Source: Bernardetia sp963719525
GTDB lineage: Bacteria; Bacteroidota; Bacteroidia; Cytophagales; Bernardetiaceae
Length of the DNA: 64,000 nucleotides
Reading direction: 5' to 3'
NCBI GenBank assembly: GCA_963719525.1
Contig: CAVRCG010000001.1
Coordinates: 806,001-870,000 of the forward strand
Shown piece after piece: positions 18,316 through 27,500 of the stretch. Each line of letters starts with the position of its first letter. Position 1 is the stretch's first letter. The notes beneath the pieces are model-generated. The model had not been told where the DNA came from, made no database searches, and saw nothing but the letters and a program-made list of their open reading frames with translations. Position numbers and translations under genes: made by a program.

Positions 18316-19119
18316 TTAATTGGCAGTGTTCAGCAAATAATTTTTGAGATATGCAATTGTTTCTGTTGGGTGGCTTAGATGAGGACAGTGTCCTGTTCCA
18401 TCCATTACTACCAAATTACTATTTTTGATATGCGCTTGGACATATTCCCCTACTGACATGGGTGCTATCAAATCTTGCGAAACTTGCAAGATAAGCGTTG
18501 GCGTATTTATCTTTGGTAACTCCTTACGATGGTCGCCAGTAAAAGTAGCTTTAGCAAAGTTTTTAGCAATAGCAGGGTCGTGTTGGCAAAAACTGTTGGT
18601 AAGTTCTTCGGTAAGTTCAGGCTTATCAGCATTGCCCATAATTACAGAAGTAATACCACTCGACCAACCCAAATAATTACTATTTAAGGTATCAATCATA
18701 TCATCAATGTCCTCTTGCTCAAAACCACCTTGATAGTTACCATCGTTGAGATAACAAGGAGAAGGACATACCATTACGATATTTTTGAAGAGATGTGGGG
18801 CTTCTATGGCAGCCAAAGCACCTACCATAGCACTGACAGAATGCACAACTAGAGTACTATTTTCCAGTTTAAGTTCTTCAACTACTTCTAACAAATCAGA
18901 AGCATATTGATTTAAAGTGCTGTATTTGTCATGGTCATAGGCACTCCAGTCTGATTTGCCCGAACCTACATGGTCAAGTAGCACAACTTTGTGGGTTTCT
19001 TCAAATTGTGGAGCAACAAAACGCCACATGTTTTGGTCACAACCATAACCATGCACAAATATGATAGGTTGCTGACCATTTCCTTTTACGACAACGTTAT
19101 TTCTTTCTAGTATATTCAT
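18316..19119 (-). CDS. RsbQ-like alpha/beta hydrolase
   Basis: A 267-residue alpha/beta hydrolase of the RsbQ/KAI2/D14 group, in which the hydrolase is thought to bind or turn over a small ligand and signal to a PAS partner. Seen here: oxyanion region FVHGYGCDQNMWRFVAP, nucleophile serine in VVHSVSAMVGALAA, acid in LQVSQDLIAPMSVGEY and histidine in GTGHCPHLSHP, so the Ser-Asp-His triad is complete. The blocks MVCPSPCYLNDG and GGFEQEDIDDMID match RsbQ specifically. The nucleophile motif is H-S-V-S rather than the usual G-H-S-V-G, a small departure. It leads the four-gene group ending at 15304. Confidence 0.9.
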   Translation of the reverse strand: MNILERNNVVVKGNGQQPIIFVHGYGCDQNMWRFVAPQFEETHKVVLLDHVGSGKSDWSAYDHDKYSTLNQYASDLLEVVEELKLENSTLVVHSVSAMVGALAAIEAPHLFKNIVMVCPSPCYLNDGNYQGGFEQEDIDDMIDTLNSNYLGWSSGITSVIMGNADKPELTEELTNSFCQHDPAIAKNFAKATFTGDHRKELPKINTPTLILQVSQDLIAPMSVGEYVQAHIKNSNLVVMDGTGHCPHLSHPTETIAYLKNYLLNTAN

Positions 19120-19297
19120 AGTGTTTTTTGAGTAAAAAAGTTAGTTTAGTTTTTGTTTTATAAAATTTAAAGCTATTACGCCACTTTTGGTATCATTCAC
19201 AATAAATCAACCAGTTTTCATTTTCGTAGTTGGAATAGTTAATTTCTGTTTTTTCTAAAAATAGTTTAAAAGTGAATAAGCACTTAACTTTCATTTG

Positions 19298-21946
19298 TTA
19301 TAGGGAGTTTAATGAAAGGGTAATAGGTAATTCAACGAAAAAAGTAGTTCCAATTCCATGTTCGGTTTCAAACCAAATTTTGCCATTGTGTTTGTCTATT
19401 ATTTTCTTTGTAATATCCAATCCTAAACCACTTCCTTCGCCTACAACTTTTGTAGTAAAAAAGGCTTCAAAAATTTTATCTTGAAATTCCTTTGGTATTC
19501 CTGTTCCTGTATCTTGAATGGAAATCAAAACACTTTTTCCATTATTACTCTCTTCATTTTTGGTAGATATTATTAATTTTCCTTTGCCTTTCATAGCTTG
19601 AATAGCATTATGAATTAGGTTTGTCCAAACTTGCATAAGCTGATCAGGATAACCTAAGAAAGTACTATTTCCATCAAATTTTCTAATTACATCAATTCCT
19701 AATTTGGTTTGATTGTGATAAAGAGTAAGCGTAGTTTCTAATGTTTGATTGAGATTTACTTCTGTTTTTTCTTCTTTATGGTCTTTACGAGCAAAATTCT
19801 TTAAAGCAAAAACTGTTTTGGCTGCCCTATTGGTCGCTTCTTTTATGGTTTCATTGCTTCGAATGATGGTAGAGAGTTTGTAAGCTGTATCAAAAATTTC
19901 CTTTTTTAGCTGATTAGGATTATTGGATTGTAAGATTTTCATAAACAATTCTTTCTCTTCATACATATTCATATCAACGATTAGGTCGGCATAAAACTCA
20001 TCGTTTTCTAATTCTATTTCTTCAAACTCTTCTATCAAATCATATTTTAATCTACGTTTTTGTTTGCTTGTAATTACATCTGTTTTTTGAGTAGCCAGTT
20101 CAACAAACTGATTAAAATCAGAAAGCGTTTCTTTATCTAATTTTGTAATAAAAGAAGAAAAATTGGGAAGCGTTTCTGATAAAATGACCTCAATGCTATC
20201 TGAAGAAGAACGAATTGCACCCAAAGGCGTATTTATTTCGTGTGCAATATTGGCAACTAATTGACCCAAACTAGCCATTTTTTCGGATTGAATAAGCTGC
20301 TTTTGAGTAGATTGAAGTTCTGCAAATGATTTTTCTATATCACTTTTTTGTTTTTCTAATTGTTCTTGTGTGGTCTGTAGTTCTTCTAAGTTTTGTTGTA
20401 ACTCTTCTTCCGAAGTTTGCAATTTTTTGTTTTGAAATTGCATAATCTGTTCTTTCTTTTTCTGTTCGGATATATCCCTAGAAACGGCAACCATAAACCC
20501 TTTTCCATTTATTTCTGTATGTTTTATCGATACTTCTACTGGAAAACTTTTTCCTGTTTTTGTATCTACATTTACACTTTGAAGAACAAATTTATCTGCT
20601 ACTTTCACTTCTTCCACGTGTTTTTGCCATACGCCTTCTTCTCTAAAAACGGCTTCTATATCTGCTGTAACATAATTTGTAATGTCTTCATTTTCTAATC
20701 CCAATCTTTGTTTCCCTACCTTATTCATATAGACAAAATTTCCATCTGTGGTAGCAGCCTGTACGGCATCGGAAGTGTTATCAATAAGTGCCTTCAATAG
20801 TTCATTTTGCTCTTCTTTTTGTTTTCTTTTTGTAATATCAGTTTGTACAGTCGCAATACCGATTGGTTCTTGTGTAGTTGGGTCTTTTAATAAAAAAACA
20901 TTTGCCAAAGTACGGAACAATTCTTTCGTTTTATGATTCTGGATTTGATGTTCTCCTATCCATTCTCCCTCTTTCATTACGATAGGAATAATTATTTCTT
21001 TTGCTCTTCTTGCTCCTTCATCATTATGAAAAGCCGAAATAGGTTTTCCTTTATATTCTTCTCCAAAACCTGTCATTTCTTTTCCTTCTTCATTGAGGTA
21101 TTGCGTGTTGCCTTCCAAATCTGTAATGGCAATCAGAGCATCTACATTTTCTACCAAACTGACAAATTTTTGTTGTTCGATTTGTGCTTTTATTAGATTA
21201 TCTTGTGTCGCTTGAAGTTCTTCTAAGTTCTGTCTTAGTTCTTCTTCCGATGCTTGAAGTGCATTATTTTTATCTTTTATTTCTTTTTGTGATTCAATTA
21301 ATTCTTCCTGCACTTCAAGACTAGCTCTTGTTTTTTCCAGTTCGGCTACATTTTTTTGTAATTCGTTTTCACTTTTTTCCATATCAACCGTAAAAGAACG
21401 CATAATAGCGACCAATAAAGCCATATTAAAAAGAACGAAAATATAACGACCTATTTTTGCTTCCTGTGGACTAGTAATATAGTATCCAAAGAGATGATAA
21501 TCAAAATGCTCTGTTATGATATAAAAAATGAAGGGAAGAACAATAAATAAAATACGCCATTTTTTTTCTGTATTAGTAAATAAAAGAACGGCAATAGGAA
21601 TTTGCATCAGGAGGCTTATTACATTTAATGCCTCTACACCTGTTGCATTAGCATTATAAAAAACTACTATATTTATAATTATTAAAAATAAAAGTTTTGC
21701 TAAAAGTAATCTCCCAAACCGATTAAGAAGTAATGTAATAATTCCCTGCACTATAAAAATAAGTAGTGTAGGTATGCTTCTTTCAGCAGATGAAGAATGA
21801 AAAATCAGAGGTATTAATATTAAATAAAACGAACAAATAAAAATTATAAATAAGGTAATAATATTTACAATTTTGGTTGCTCGTCTTTCTTGCACAGTAC
21901 TGGTGTGTTGAAAACCGATTTCTGTAATTTTCTTAAAAATATTCAT
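19298..21946 (-). CDS. Membrane-anchored PAS-PAS histidine kinase
   Basis: An 882-residue kinase. Five to six membrane helices fill about residues 30-185 and resemble those of the next gene upstream (both proteins open with MN-F/I-K-I-T and then RRA). A coiled coil leads to two PAS domains: about 250-375 (VDALIAITDLEGNTQYLNEEGKEMTGF, ending VQTDITKRK) and about 378-500 (SDAVQAATTDGNFVYMN, ending VAVSRDISEQK). A second coiled coil precedes the H-box GQLVANIAHEINTP, the clan's helical insert (KQKRRLKYDLIEEFEE), N-box NLIHNAIQAM, G1 DTGTGIP and G2 GEGSGLGL. The first PAS is nearly the same as PAS2 of the 1646-residue kinase nearby. Confidence 0.92.
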   Translation of the reverse strand: MNIFKKITEIGFQHTSTVQERRATKIVNIITLFIIFICSFYLILIPLIFHSSSAERSIPTLLIFIVQGIITLLLNRFGRLLLAKLLFLIIINIVVFYNANATGVEALNVISLLMQIPIAVLLFTNTEKKWRILFIVLPFIFYIITEHFDYHLFGYYITSPQEAKIGRYIFVLFNMALLVAIMRSFTVDMEKSENELQKNVAELEKTRASLEVQEELIESQKEIKDKNNALQASEEELRQNLEELQATQDNLIKAQIEQQKFVSLVENVDALIAITDLEGNTQYLNEEGKEMTGFGEEYKGKPISAFHNDEGARRAKEIIIPIVMKEGEWIGEHQIQNHKTKELFRTLANVFLLKDPTTQEPIGIATVQTDITKRKQKEEQNELLKALIDNTSDAVQAATTDGNFVYMNKVGKQRLGLENEDITNYVTADIEAVFREEGVWQKHVEEVKVADKFVLQSVNVDTKTGKSFPVEVSIKHTEINGKGFMVAVSRDISEQKKKEQIMQFQNKKLQTSEEELQQNLEELQTTQEQLEKQKSDIEKSFAELQSTQKQLIQSEKMASLGQLVANIAHEINTPLGAIRSSSDSIEVILSETLPNFSSFITKLDKETLSDFNQFVELATQKTDVITSKQKRRLKYDLIEEFEEIELENDEFYADLIVDMNMYEEKELFMKILQSNNPNQLKKEIFDTAYKLSTIIRSNETIKEATNRAAKTVFALKNFARKDHKEEKTEVNLNQTLETTLTLYHNQTKLGIDVIRKFDGNSTFLGYPDQLMQVWTNLIHNAIQAMKGKGKLIISTKNEESNNGKSVLISIQDTGTGIPKEFQDKIFEAFFTTKVVGEGSGLGLDITKKIIDKHNGKIWFETEHGIGTTFFVELPITLSLNSL

Positions 21947-22018
21947 TTTGTTTCGTTCTAATCTATTATCTAAACCCTAAAAAGCTTAAATAATTTTAGG
22001 GTTTGAGTTTTGTAAATC

Positions 22019-23845
22019 TCATTTTGTTTCAAAAGGCAATTCAACAAAGAAAGTAGTTCCTGTGTTTTGTCCTTCGTTTATGGTTTCGAACCAAATTTTG
22101 CCGTTGTGTTTTTCTATTATTTTTTTGGTAATATCTAATCCTAATCCACTTCCTTCTCCTGCTGCTTTGGTAGTGAAAAAGGCATCAAATATTCTGTCTT
22201 GAATCTCTTTTGGTATTCCTGTTCCTGTATCTTCAACAGAAACAATAACACTTTGTATTTGTTTTTTGGTAGAAACGATTAGGTTTGCTTTACCTTTGGT
22301 TTTTCCTTTAGTTTTACTGTTTATTGATTGGATAGCATTATGAATTAGGTTTGTCCAAACTTGCATAAGCTGGTCGGGATAACCCAAAAATTCTGGTATT
22401 TCTTCCAAATTTTGCTTGAGTTCTATTCCCTGTTTGATTTGATTTTGATACAGCGTAAGTGTTGTTTCTACTGTTTGATTGATATTTACTATTGATTTTT
22501 CTTCTGTATGGTCTTGACGAGCAAAGTTCTTTAAAGCAAAAACCGTTTTTGCTGCTCTGTTGGTGGCTTCTTTTATAGTTTGATTGCTTCTGACGATGGT
22601 AGAGAGTTTGTAAGCCGTTTGAAAAATCTCCTTTTTTGTTTTGTCAGAATTAGGTAATTGAAGCAAAGAAAAAATCAAGTCTTTTTCATCTTGCATATTC
22701 ATGTCGGTAATCAAATCTGCATATCCTTCTACATCTGCAATCTCTTCGATACTGACATTTTCTGTTCTTTGCAATTCTTCCAACTGTTCTATCAATATGT
22801 ATTTTGCTCTTCGTTTTTCTCGTGTAGATAAAATAGATTTTTTATTAGATGATTTTTCTACAAATTCACTAAAAATCAACAATGCTTTTTCATCTAACTT
22901 TTTGACAAAAAGAGGAAGAGTAGGAAGAGTTTTGAGTACAATATTTTCGATACTATCTGACGAAGAACGAATTGCACCTAAAGGCGTATTTATCTCGTGT
23001 GCAATGTTGGCAACAAGCTGCCCCAAACTAGCCATTTTTTCGGACTGAATAAGCTGTTTTTGAGTAGATTTGAGTTCTTTGTAGGCTTTTTCTACTTCAC
23101 TTTTTTGTTTCTGGAGTTCGTCTTGTGCAGCCTGTAGCTCTTCTAAGTTTTGTTTTATTTCCTCTTCCGAAGCCTGCAATTCATCGTATTTTGTGAGGAG
23201 TTCTTTTTGCTGTTCTTCTACTATTTCGTTTTGTTCTTCCCAAGCTAGTATATTTTCTTCTAATTCAAATTCATTTTTTTCTATAATGGTAACAAATGTA
23301 TAAACTAGTGCAACAATACAAAACGTAACTACAAAAATATTATTTGCTTTCATGATTTCCATTCTCTCTACTGCAAATTGTTCTTTTTCGATAAATGAAA
23401 GACTGTAATCTGTCGTTTCTAAGAATACATAACACAAAATAGGTAGCGCAATCATTACATATCTCCCCATTTTTTCCTTTTTTGTAAAGATAAGAACAGG
23501 AATAAGAAGGAGCATATTGAATGTAAAAGGAACAAAACCTCCCCAATCTATTTTGAAAGTAATAAAGAGTGAAATCAGATTCATTACTACCAAAAAACCT
23601 ATTTTGGAAAACAAAAAATAGCCTTTATTATTTGCTACAAAACCAATTATACAACAAGCAATAAGGACAAGAACATTATAAATAACGTTTGAAATTACTC
23701 CTGAAAAGAAAATAACTATCCCTGTAACACTTATAGCCACAAAAACAATAATGAAAAGCAGATTAGTAGTACGAGCTGCTCGCCGTTGCTTTTCATCGGA
23801 TAAGTGATGAATTCCGTTATTTGTAATTGTCTTATAAAAATTCAT
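22019..23845 (-). CDS. Membrane-anchored histidine kinase without PAS domain
   Basis: About 608 residues: five to six membrane helices (about 20-200), a coiled coil (EEQQKELLTKYDELQASEEE), then H-box GQLVANIAHEINTP, the clan's helical insert (STREKRRAKYILIEQLEE), N-box NLIHNAIQSI, G1 DTGTGIP and G2 GEGSGLGL. The frame is open to 23893, but MNFYKTITNNGIHHL, starting with ATG at 23843-23845, aligns with the first residues of the paralogue at 19298. The start is therefore set there. A repeat element and a 15-bp inverted repeat lie directly upstream. Confidence 0.9.
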   Translation of the reverse strand: MNFYKTITNNGIHHLSDEKQRRAARTTNLLFIIVFVAISVTGIVIFFSGVISNVIYNVLVLIACCIIGFVANNKGYFLFSKIGFLVVMNLISLFITFKIDWGGFVPFTFNMLLLIPVLIFTKKEKMGRYVMIALPILCYVFLETTDYSLSFIEKEQFAVERMEIMKANNIFVVTFCIVALVYTFVTIIEKNEFELEENILAWEEQNEIVEEQQKELLTKYDELQASEEEIKQNLEELQAAQDELQKQKSEVEKAYKELKSTQKQLIQSEKMASLGQLVANIAHEINTPLGAIRSSSDSIENIVLKTLPTLPLFVKKLDEKALLIFSEFVEKSSNKKSILSTREKRRAKYILIEQLEELQRTENVSIEEIADVEGYADLITDMNMQDEKDLIFSLLQLPNSDKTKKEIFQTAYKLSTIVRSNQTIKEATNRAAKTVFALKNFARQDHTEEKSIVNINQTVETTLTLYQNQIKQGIELKQNLEEIPEFLGYPDQLMQVWTNLIHNAIQSINSKTKGKTKGKANLIVSTKKQIQSVIVSVEDTGTGIPKEIQDRIFDAFFTTKAAGEGSGLGLDITKKIIEKHNGKIWFETINEGQNTGTTFFVELPFETK

Positions 23846-23878
23846 TGAGTTACTATATAGAATTGCTATAAAAACATA

Positions 23879-23915
23879 ATTTCTGACAATCAAAGAAGGA
23901 TTGATTATCAGAAAT
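23879..23915. repeat. 15-bp inverted repeat upstream of a kinase gene
   Basis: ATTTCTGACAATCAA (23879-23893) and TTGATTATCAGAAAT (23901-23915) pair with one mismatch around a 7-base loop. It lies 34 bases ahead of the chosen start of the minus-strand kinase and could be an operator or leader hairpin. No T-run follows on the gene's strand. Confidence 0.6.
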
Positions 23916-23947
23916 TAAATATAATGAATTATCTAATTGTTTGTCTT

Positions 23948-24088
23948 AATAGGAGTAACATTTATCAAATTCTGCATATCATTTCACTTTTGGCAAAATA
24001 ATAGTTTGCTTTTTCCATAAAATAAAAAGACAATTCCACAGAATAAAATTTGGTAGTACTATTTCTAGTTTAGAATGTTACTCCTATT
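23948..24088 (-). repeat. Nested-palindrome element, copy A
   Basis: AATAGGAGTAACATT (23948-23962) and AATGTTACTCCTATT (24074-24088) are perfect 15-bp inverted arms. Inside are the family core blocks caaaataatagtttgcttt, tttccataaaata and cacagaataaaatttgg, shared with copies at 30350-30485 and 36798-36964. This copy has lost one arm of the inner hairpin. It lies upstream of the kinase at 22019, just after the receiver gene. Confidence 0.75.
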
Positions 24089-24094
24089 GTTTAT

Positions 24095-24496
24095 CTAATT
24101 TTTTAATACTGCATTTACCTTTTCTACCAAATCGTTTTTGTTCCACGGTTTAGCAATAAAGTACTTTAAATTAGAGTTTTTGAAAGCATTTTGAACGGCA
24201 TCGTTTTCAGCTTGTCCTGAAAGCATAATCTGCCCTACTTTTGGAAATTTGTTTTTTACTTTTACCAAAAGCTCATCGCCTTTCATTTTTGGCATCAGCC
24301 AATCACTAATAATAAGGAGCGTATCAATATCTCGTCCTCCCAAAAACTCAATGAGTTCTAGAGCTTCTTCGCCACTTTCAGCAGTTTCTATAATAAACTG
24401 ACCATCAAAACTTTGAGTGAGCTGTAATTTTAAGCTCATCAATATCATTGGGTCATCATCTACACACAGAATTGCTTTGTTTTTTTTATTTGCCAT
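24095..24496 (-). CDS. Single-domain response regulator
   Basis: A 133-residue CheY-like receiver with no output domain. Acidic pocket VDDDP near residue 14, phospho-acceptor Asp in IISDWLMPKMKGDE, conserved Thr/Ser position in IMLSGQAEND and Lys in FIAKPWNKND are all present. The first 120 residues resemble the receiver of the REC-SpoIIE gene at 30710. It sits 76 bases downstream of the 1646-residue kinase and is its likely partner, though other kinases of the block could also use it. Confidence 0.92.
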   Translation of the reverse strand: MANKKNKAILCVDDDPMILMSLKLQLTQSFDGQFIIETAESGEEALELIEFLGGRDIDTLLIISDWLMPKMKGDELLVKVKNKFPKVGQIMLSGQAENDAVQNAFKNSNLKYFIAKPWNKNDLVEKVNAVLKN

Positions 24497-24572
24497 AATT
24501 TTGAAATAGTTAGTTAAACGTTCTTTTACAAAAACGGTATTTAAAAGTAAGTAAATAATTATTTTAATTATT

Positions 24573-27500
24573 TTAGTTTAGAGGAAGCTCAATAAAGAAT
24601 GTAGTTCCAATTCCTTCTAAGGTTTCGAACCAAATTTTGCCATCGTGCTTTTCTATGATTTTTTTAGTAATATCCAATCCTAATCCACTTCCCTCACCAG
24701 CAGATTTGGTTGTAAAGAACGCATCAAATACTCGTTCTTGTACTTCTTTTGGTATTCCTCCTCCATTATCTTGAATTGTAATAAGTGCTTTATTATTTTC
24801 TACACTTGTTTGAATAAATAATCGTCCTTTATTTTCCATTGCTTGTAATGCGTTATGAATAATGTTTGTCCAAACTTGTATGAGTTCATCTGGATAACCC
24901 AAAAAGGCTGGAATCTCTCCCAAATCTCTCGTAACATCAATTCCGTGCTTTATTTGATTGTGATAAAGTGTAAGTGTAGTTTCAATGCTTTCATTGATAT
25001 TAACCGTTGATTTTTCTCCAGTTTGGTCTTGACGAGCAAAGTTTTTGAGTGCAAATACAATTTTTGCAGCTCTATCTGTTGCTGTCTTTACAGTTCTGTT
25101 ACTTCGTACAACAGTAGAAAGTTGATAGGCAGTATAGAATATTTCCTTCGAATTATCTGGTTTTAATAATGGAAGGTAAATATTACTTTCCTTATACATA
25201 TTCATATCTACAATCCAATCAGCATATTCTTCTGCATTCTTTACTTTTATTGTTTCTAGTTCGTCTGTCAAATCATATTTTATGGTTCGCTTTTCACGAC
25301 TAGAAAGTGTGTCTGTTTTCTGTGAAGATTCTTGTACTAACTTACTAAAATTCTCTAATGAAGAATCATCTAATGTCTTCAAAAATGTAGGTAGCGTAGG
25401 AAGTGTTTTTTCCAAAATCTCCTCAATACTCATTGCAGACGAACGAATTGCACCCAAAGGCGTATTTATTTCGTGTGCAATATTGGCAACAAGCTGTCCC
25501 AAACTCGCCATTTTTTCAGACTGAATAAGTTGGCTTTGTGTAGTTTGTAATTCTAAGAATGATTTTTCTACTTCTTCTTTTTGTCTATATAACTCTTCTT
25601 GCGTAGATTGAAGTTCTTCTAAGTTTTGTCTTAATTCTTCTTCTGAAGACGACAACGCATTATTTTTTTCTTGAATTTCAAGTTCATTTTGTCTTGTATG
25701 TTCGGCTTGCATCATCAATGAAATAGCATCAGCAATTGAACGCATAAAACTAATATCACTTTCTGTCCATTTTTTGATATTTTCTGTTGCTTCACAACAA
25801 ACGACCCCTACAATTTTTCCTTCTATACGGATAGGAACATCTAAAAGAGAGTAAATATTTAGTGGTTTGAAGTATATTTCTGTAAATTCTATTGTCTGTA
25901 TGTCTTGACGAGCATCAGAAGCAATTATTACTTTTCCTTCATTGACGGCATCAAAATAAGTAGGAAAATCTTTTCTATATAAAGTTGTACCTTCCGAATG
26001 ATTAAACTCATCGTTTTCTACTACACATATATTTTTGCAATAAATATGATCTTTTTCATAATCCCAAACTCCAACACGAGTTACATCAAGTCCTTTTGTT
26101 GCAGCTTCTGTAATGTACTGAATTGCTTTTTTTAATGTTCCAAAATGATTCAAAGGCTTGCTAGTTACATTTAATAATAACTTCGAACGTAATTCATTGG
26201 CTCTTTCTTCATTTTTCTTTTGTGTAATATCTGAATGCGAGCCAGCCATACGAATAGGCTTTCCTTCCTTATCATGCAAAGCTCCTCCTTTTGCCAAAAT
26301 CCAATTCCAAGAACCATCTTTGTTTTTCATTCTTGTTTCTACTTCGTAAGTAGAAAATATTCCCTCCAAATATCCATTTAATCTGGTAAATACTAATTCT
26401 TTGTCTTCTGGATGTAGGAGAGCAGTAAGAGAAGAAAACTCATTTTTGATTTCCTCATCTTTATAACCTAACATTTCTTTCCAACGAGGAGAAAAATAGA
26501 CTTGATTAGTAATTATATCCCAATCCCAAACACCATCGTTTGAACCACTTACGGCAAGATCGAAGCGTTCTTTCTGCTTTTGTATTTTTTCAGTAGCTTC
26601 TTTTCTTTCCGTAATATCAGATTCGATGGCTACAAAATTAACTAGCTCATTTTTGTCATCAAAAATGGGAGTGATATTGAGTTCTAACCAATATCCTCTA
26701 CCTGATTTGGAATAATTATAAATCTCTTGCGTAAACGGTTTTTGAGATTTTAAGCCTTCTCTAATTTTTTGAATATGTTCTTTGTCTGTTCCTGCTTGTT
26801 GTAATAATGTACTCGGTTTTTTGCCTATTGCTTCCTCAAATGAATATTCAGAAATCTTAGTAAACCCTTCATTTACCCATTCGATAATTCCGTCTTTATC
26901 AGTAATAATAACGGCATTATCTGTTTTGCTTGCCACTAAAGAAAGGCGTTGAAGTTCTTTTTCAAATTTCTTTTGTTCATTATAATTAGAAGCTACTTTT
27001 ATTACTTTTACGATTTCTCCATCGTTGTTTTTGACAGGACAATAAGCACCATAAAGCCAAATTTCTTCTCCGTTTTTATTTATTCTTTTGAATGTATCAG
27101 TAACTGTTTCTCCACTCTTAATTTTTTTCCATAAGTTTTCATATCTTTCTCTATCTTCATCTGTATCTGGAATAAACTGTAAATGAGATTTGCCTTGTAA
27201 TTCATCTACTGAATAATCTAGCCAGTCAGCAAATAATTTATTGACACGTTCGACTTTTCTATCCATATTCATTTCTACATAACCCAAAGTTGTACTGATG
27301 GCACTAAACTGTGCATCAAGCTCTGAAAAGGCATTATTTACAAGTTCTTGTGTAATTTGTAATTGTTCGTAATTTTGTTGAAGTTCTTCTTCTGAAGCCT
27401 GTAGTTCTGCATTTTTGGCTTGAATATCTAATTCTAACTGTTTTTGAGCCGTAATTTCTTGTACAATTCCACTCCAAATAATACTTCCTTCTTTATCCAA

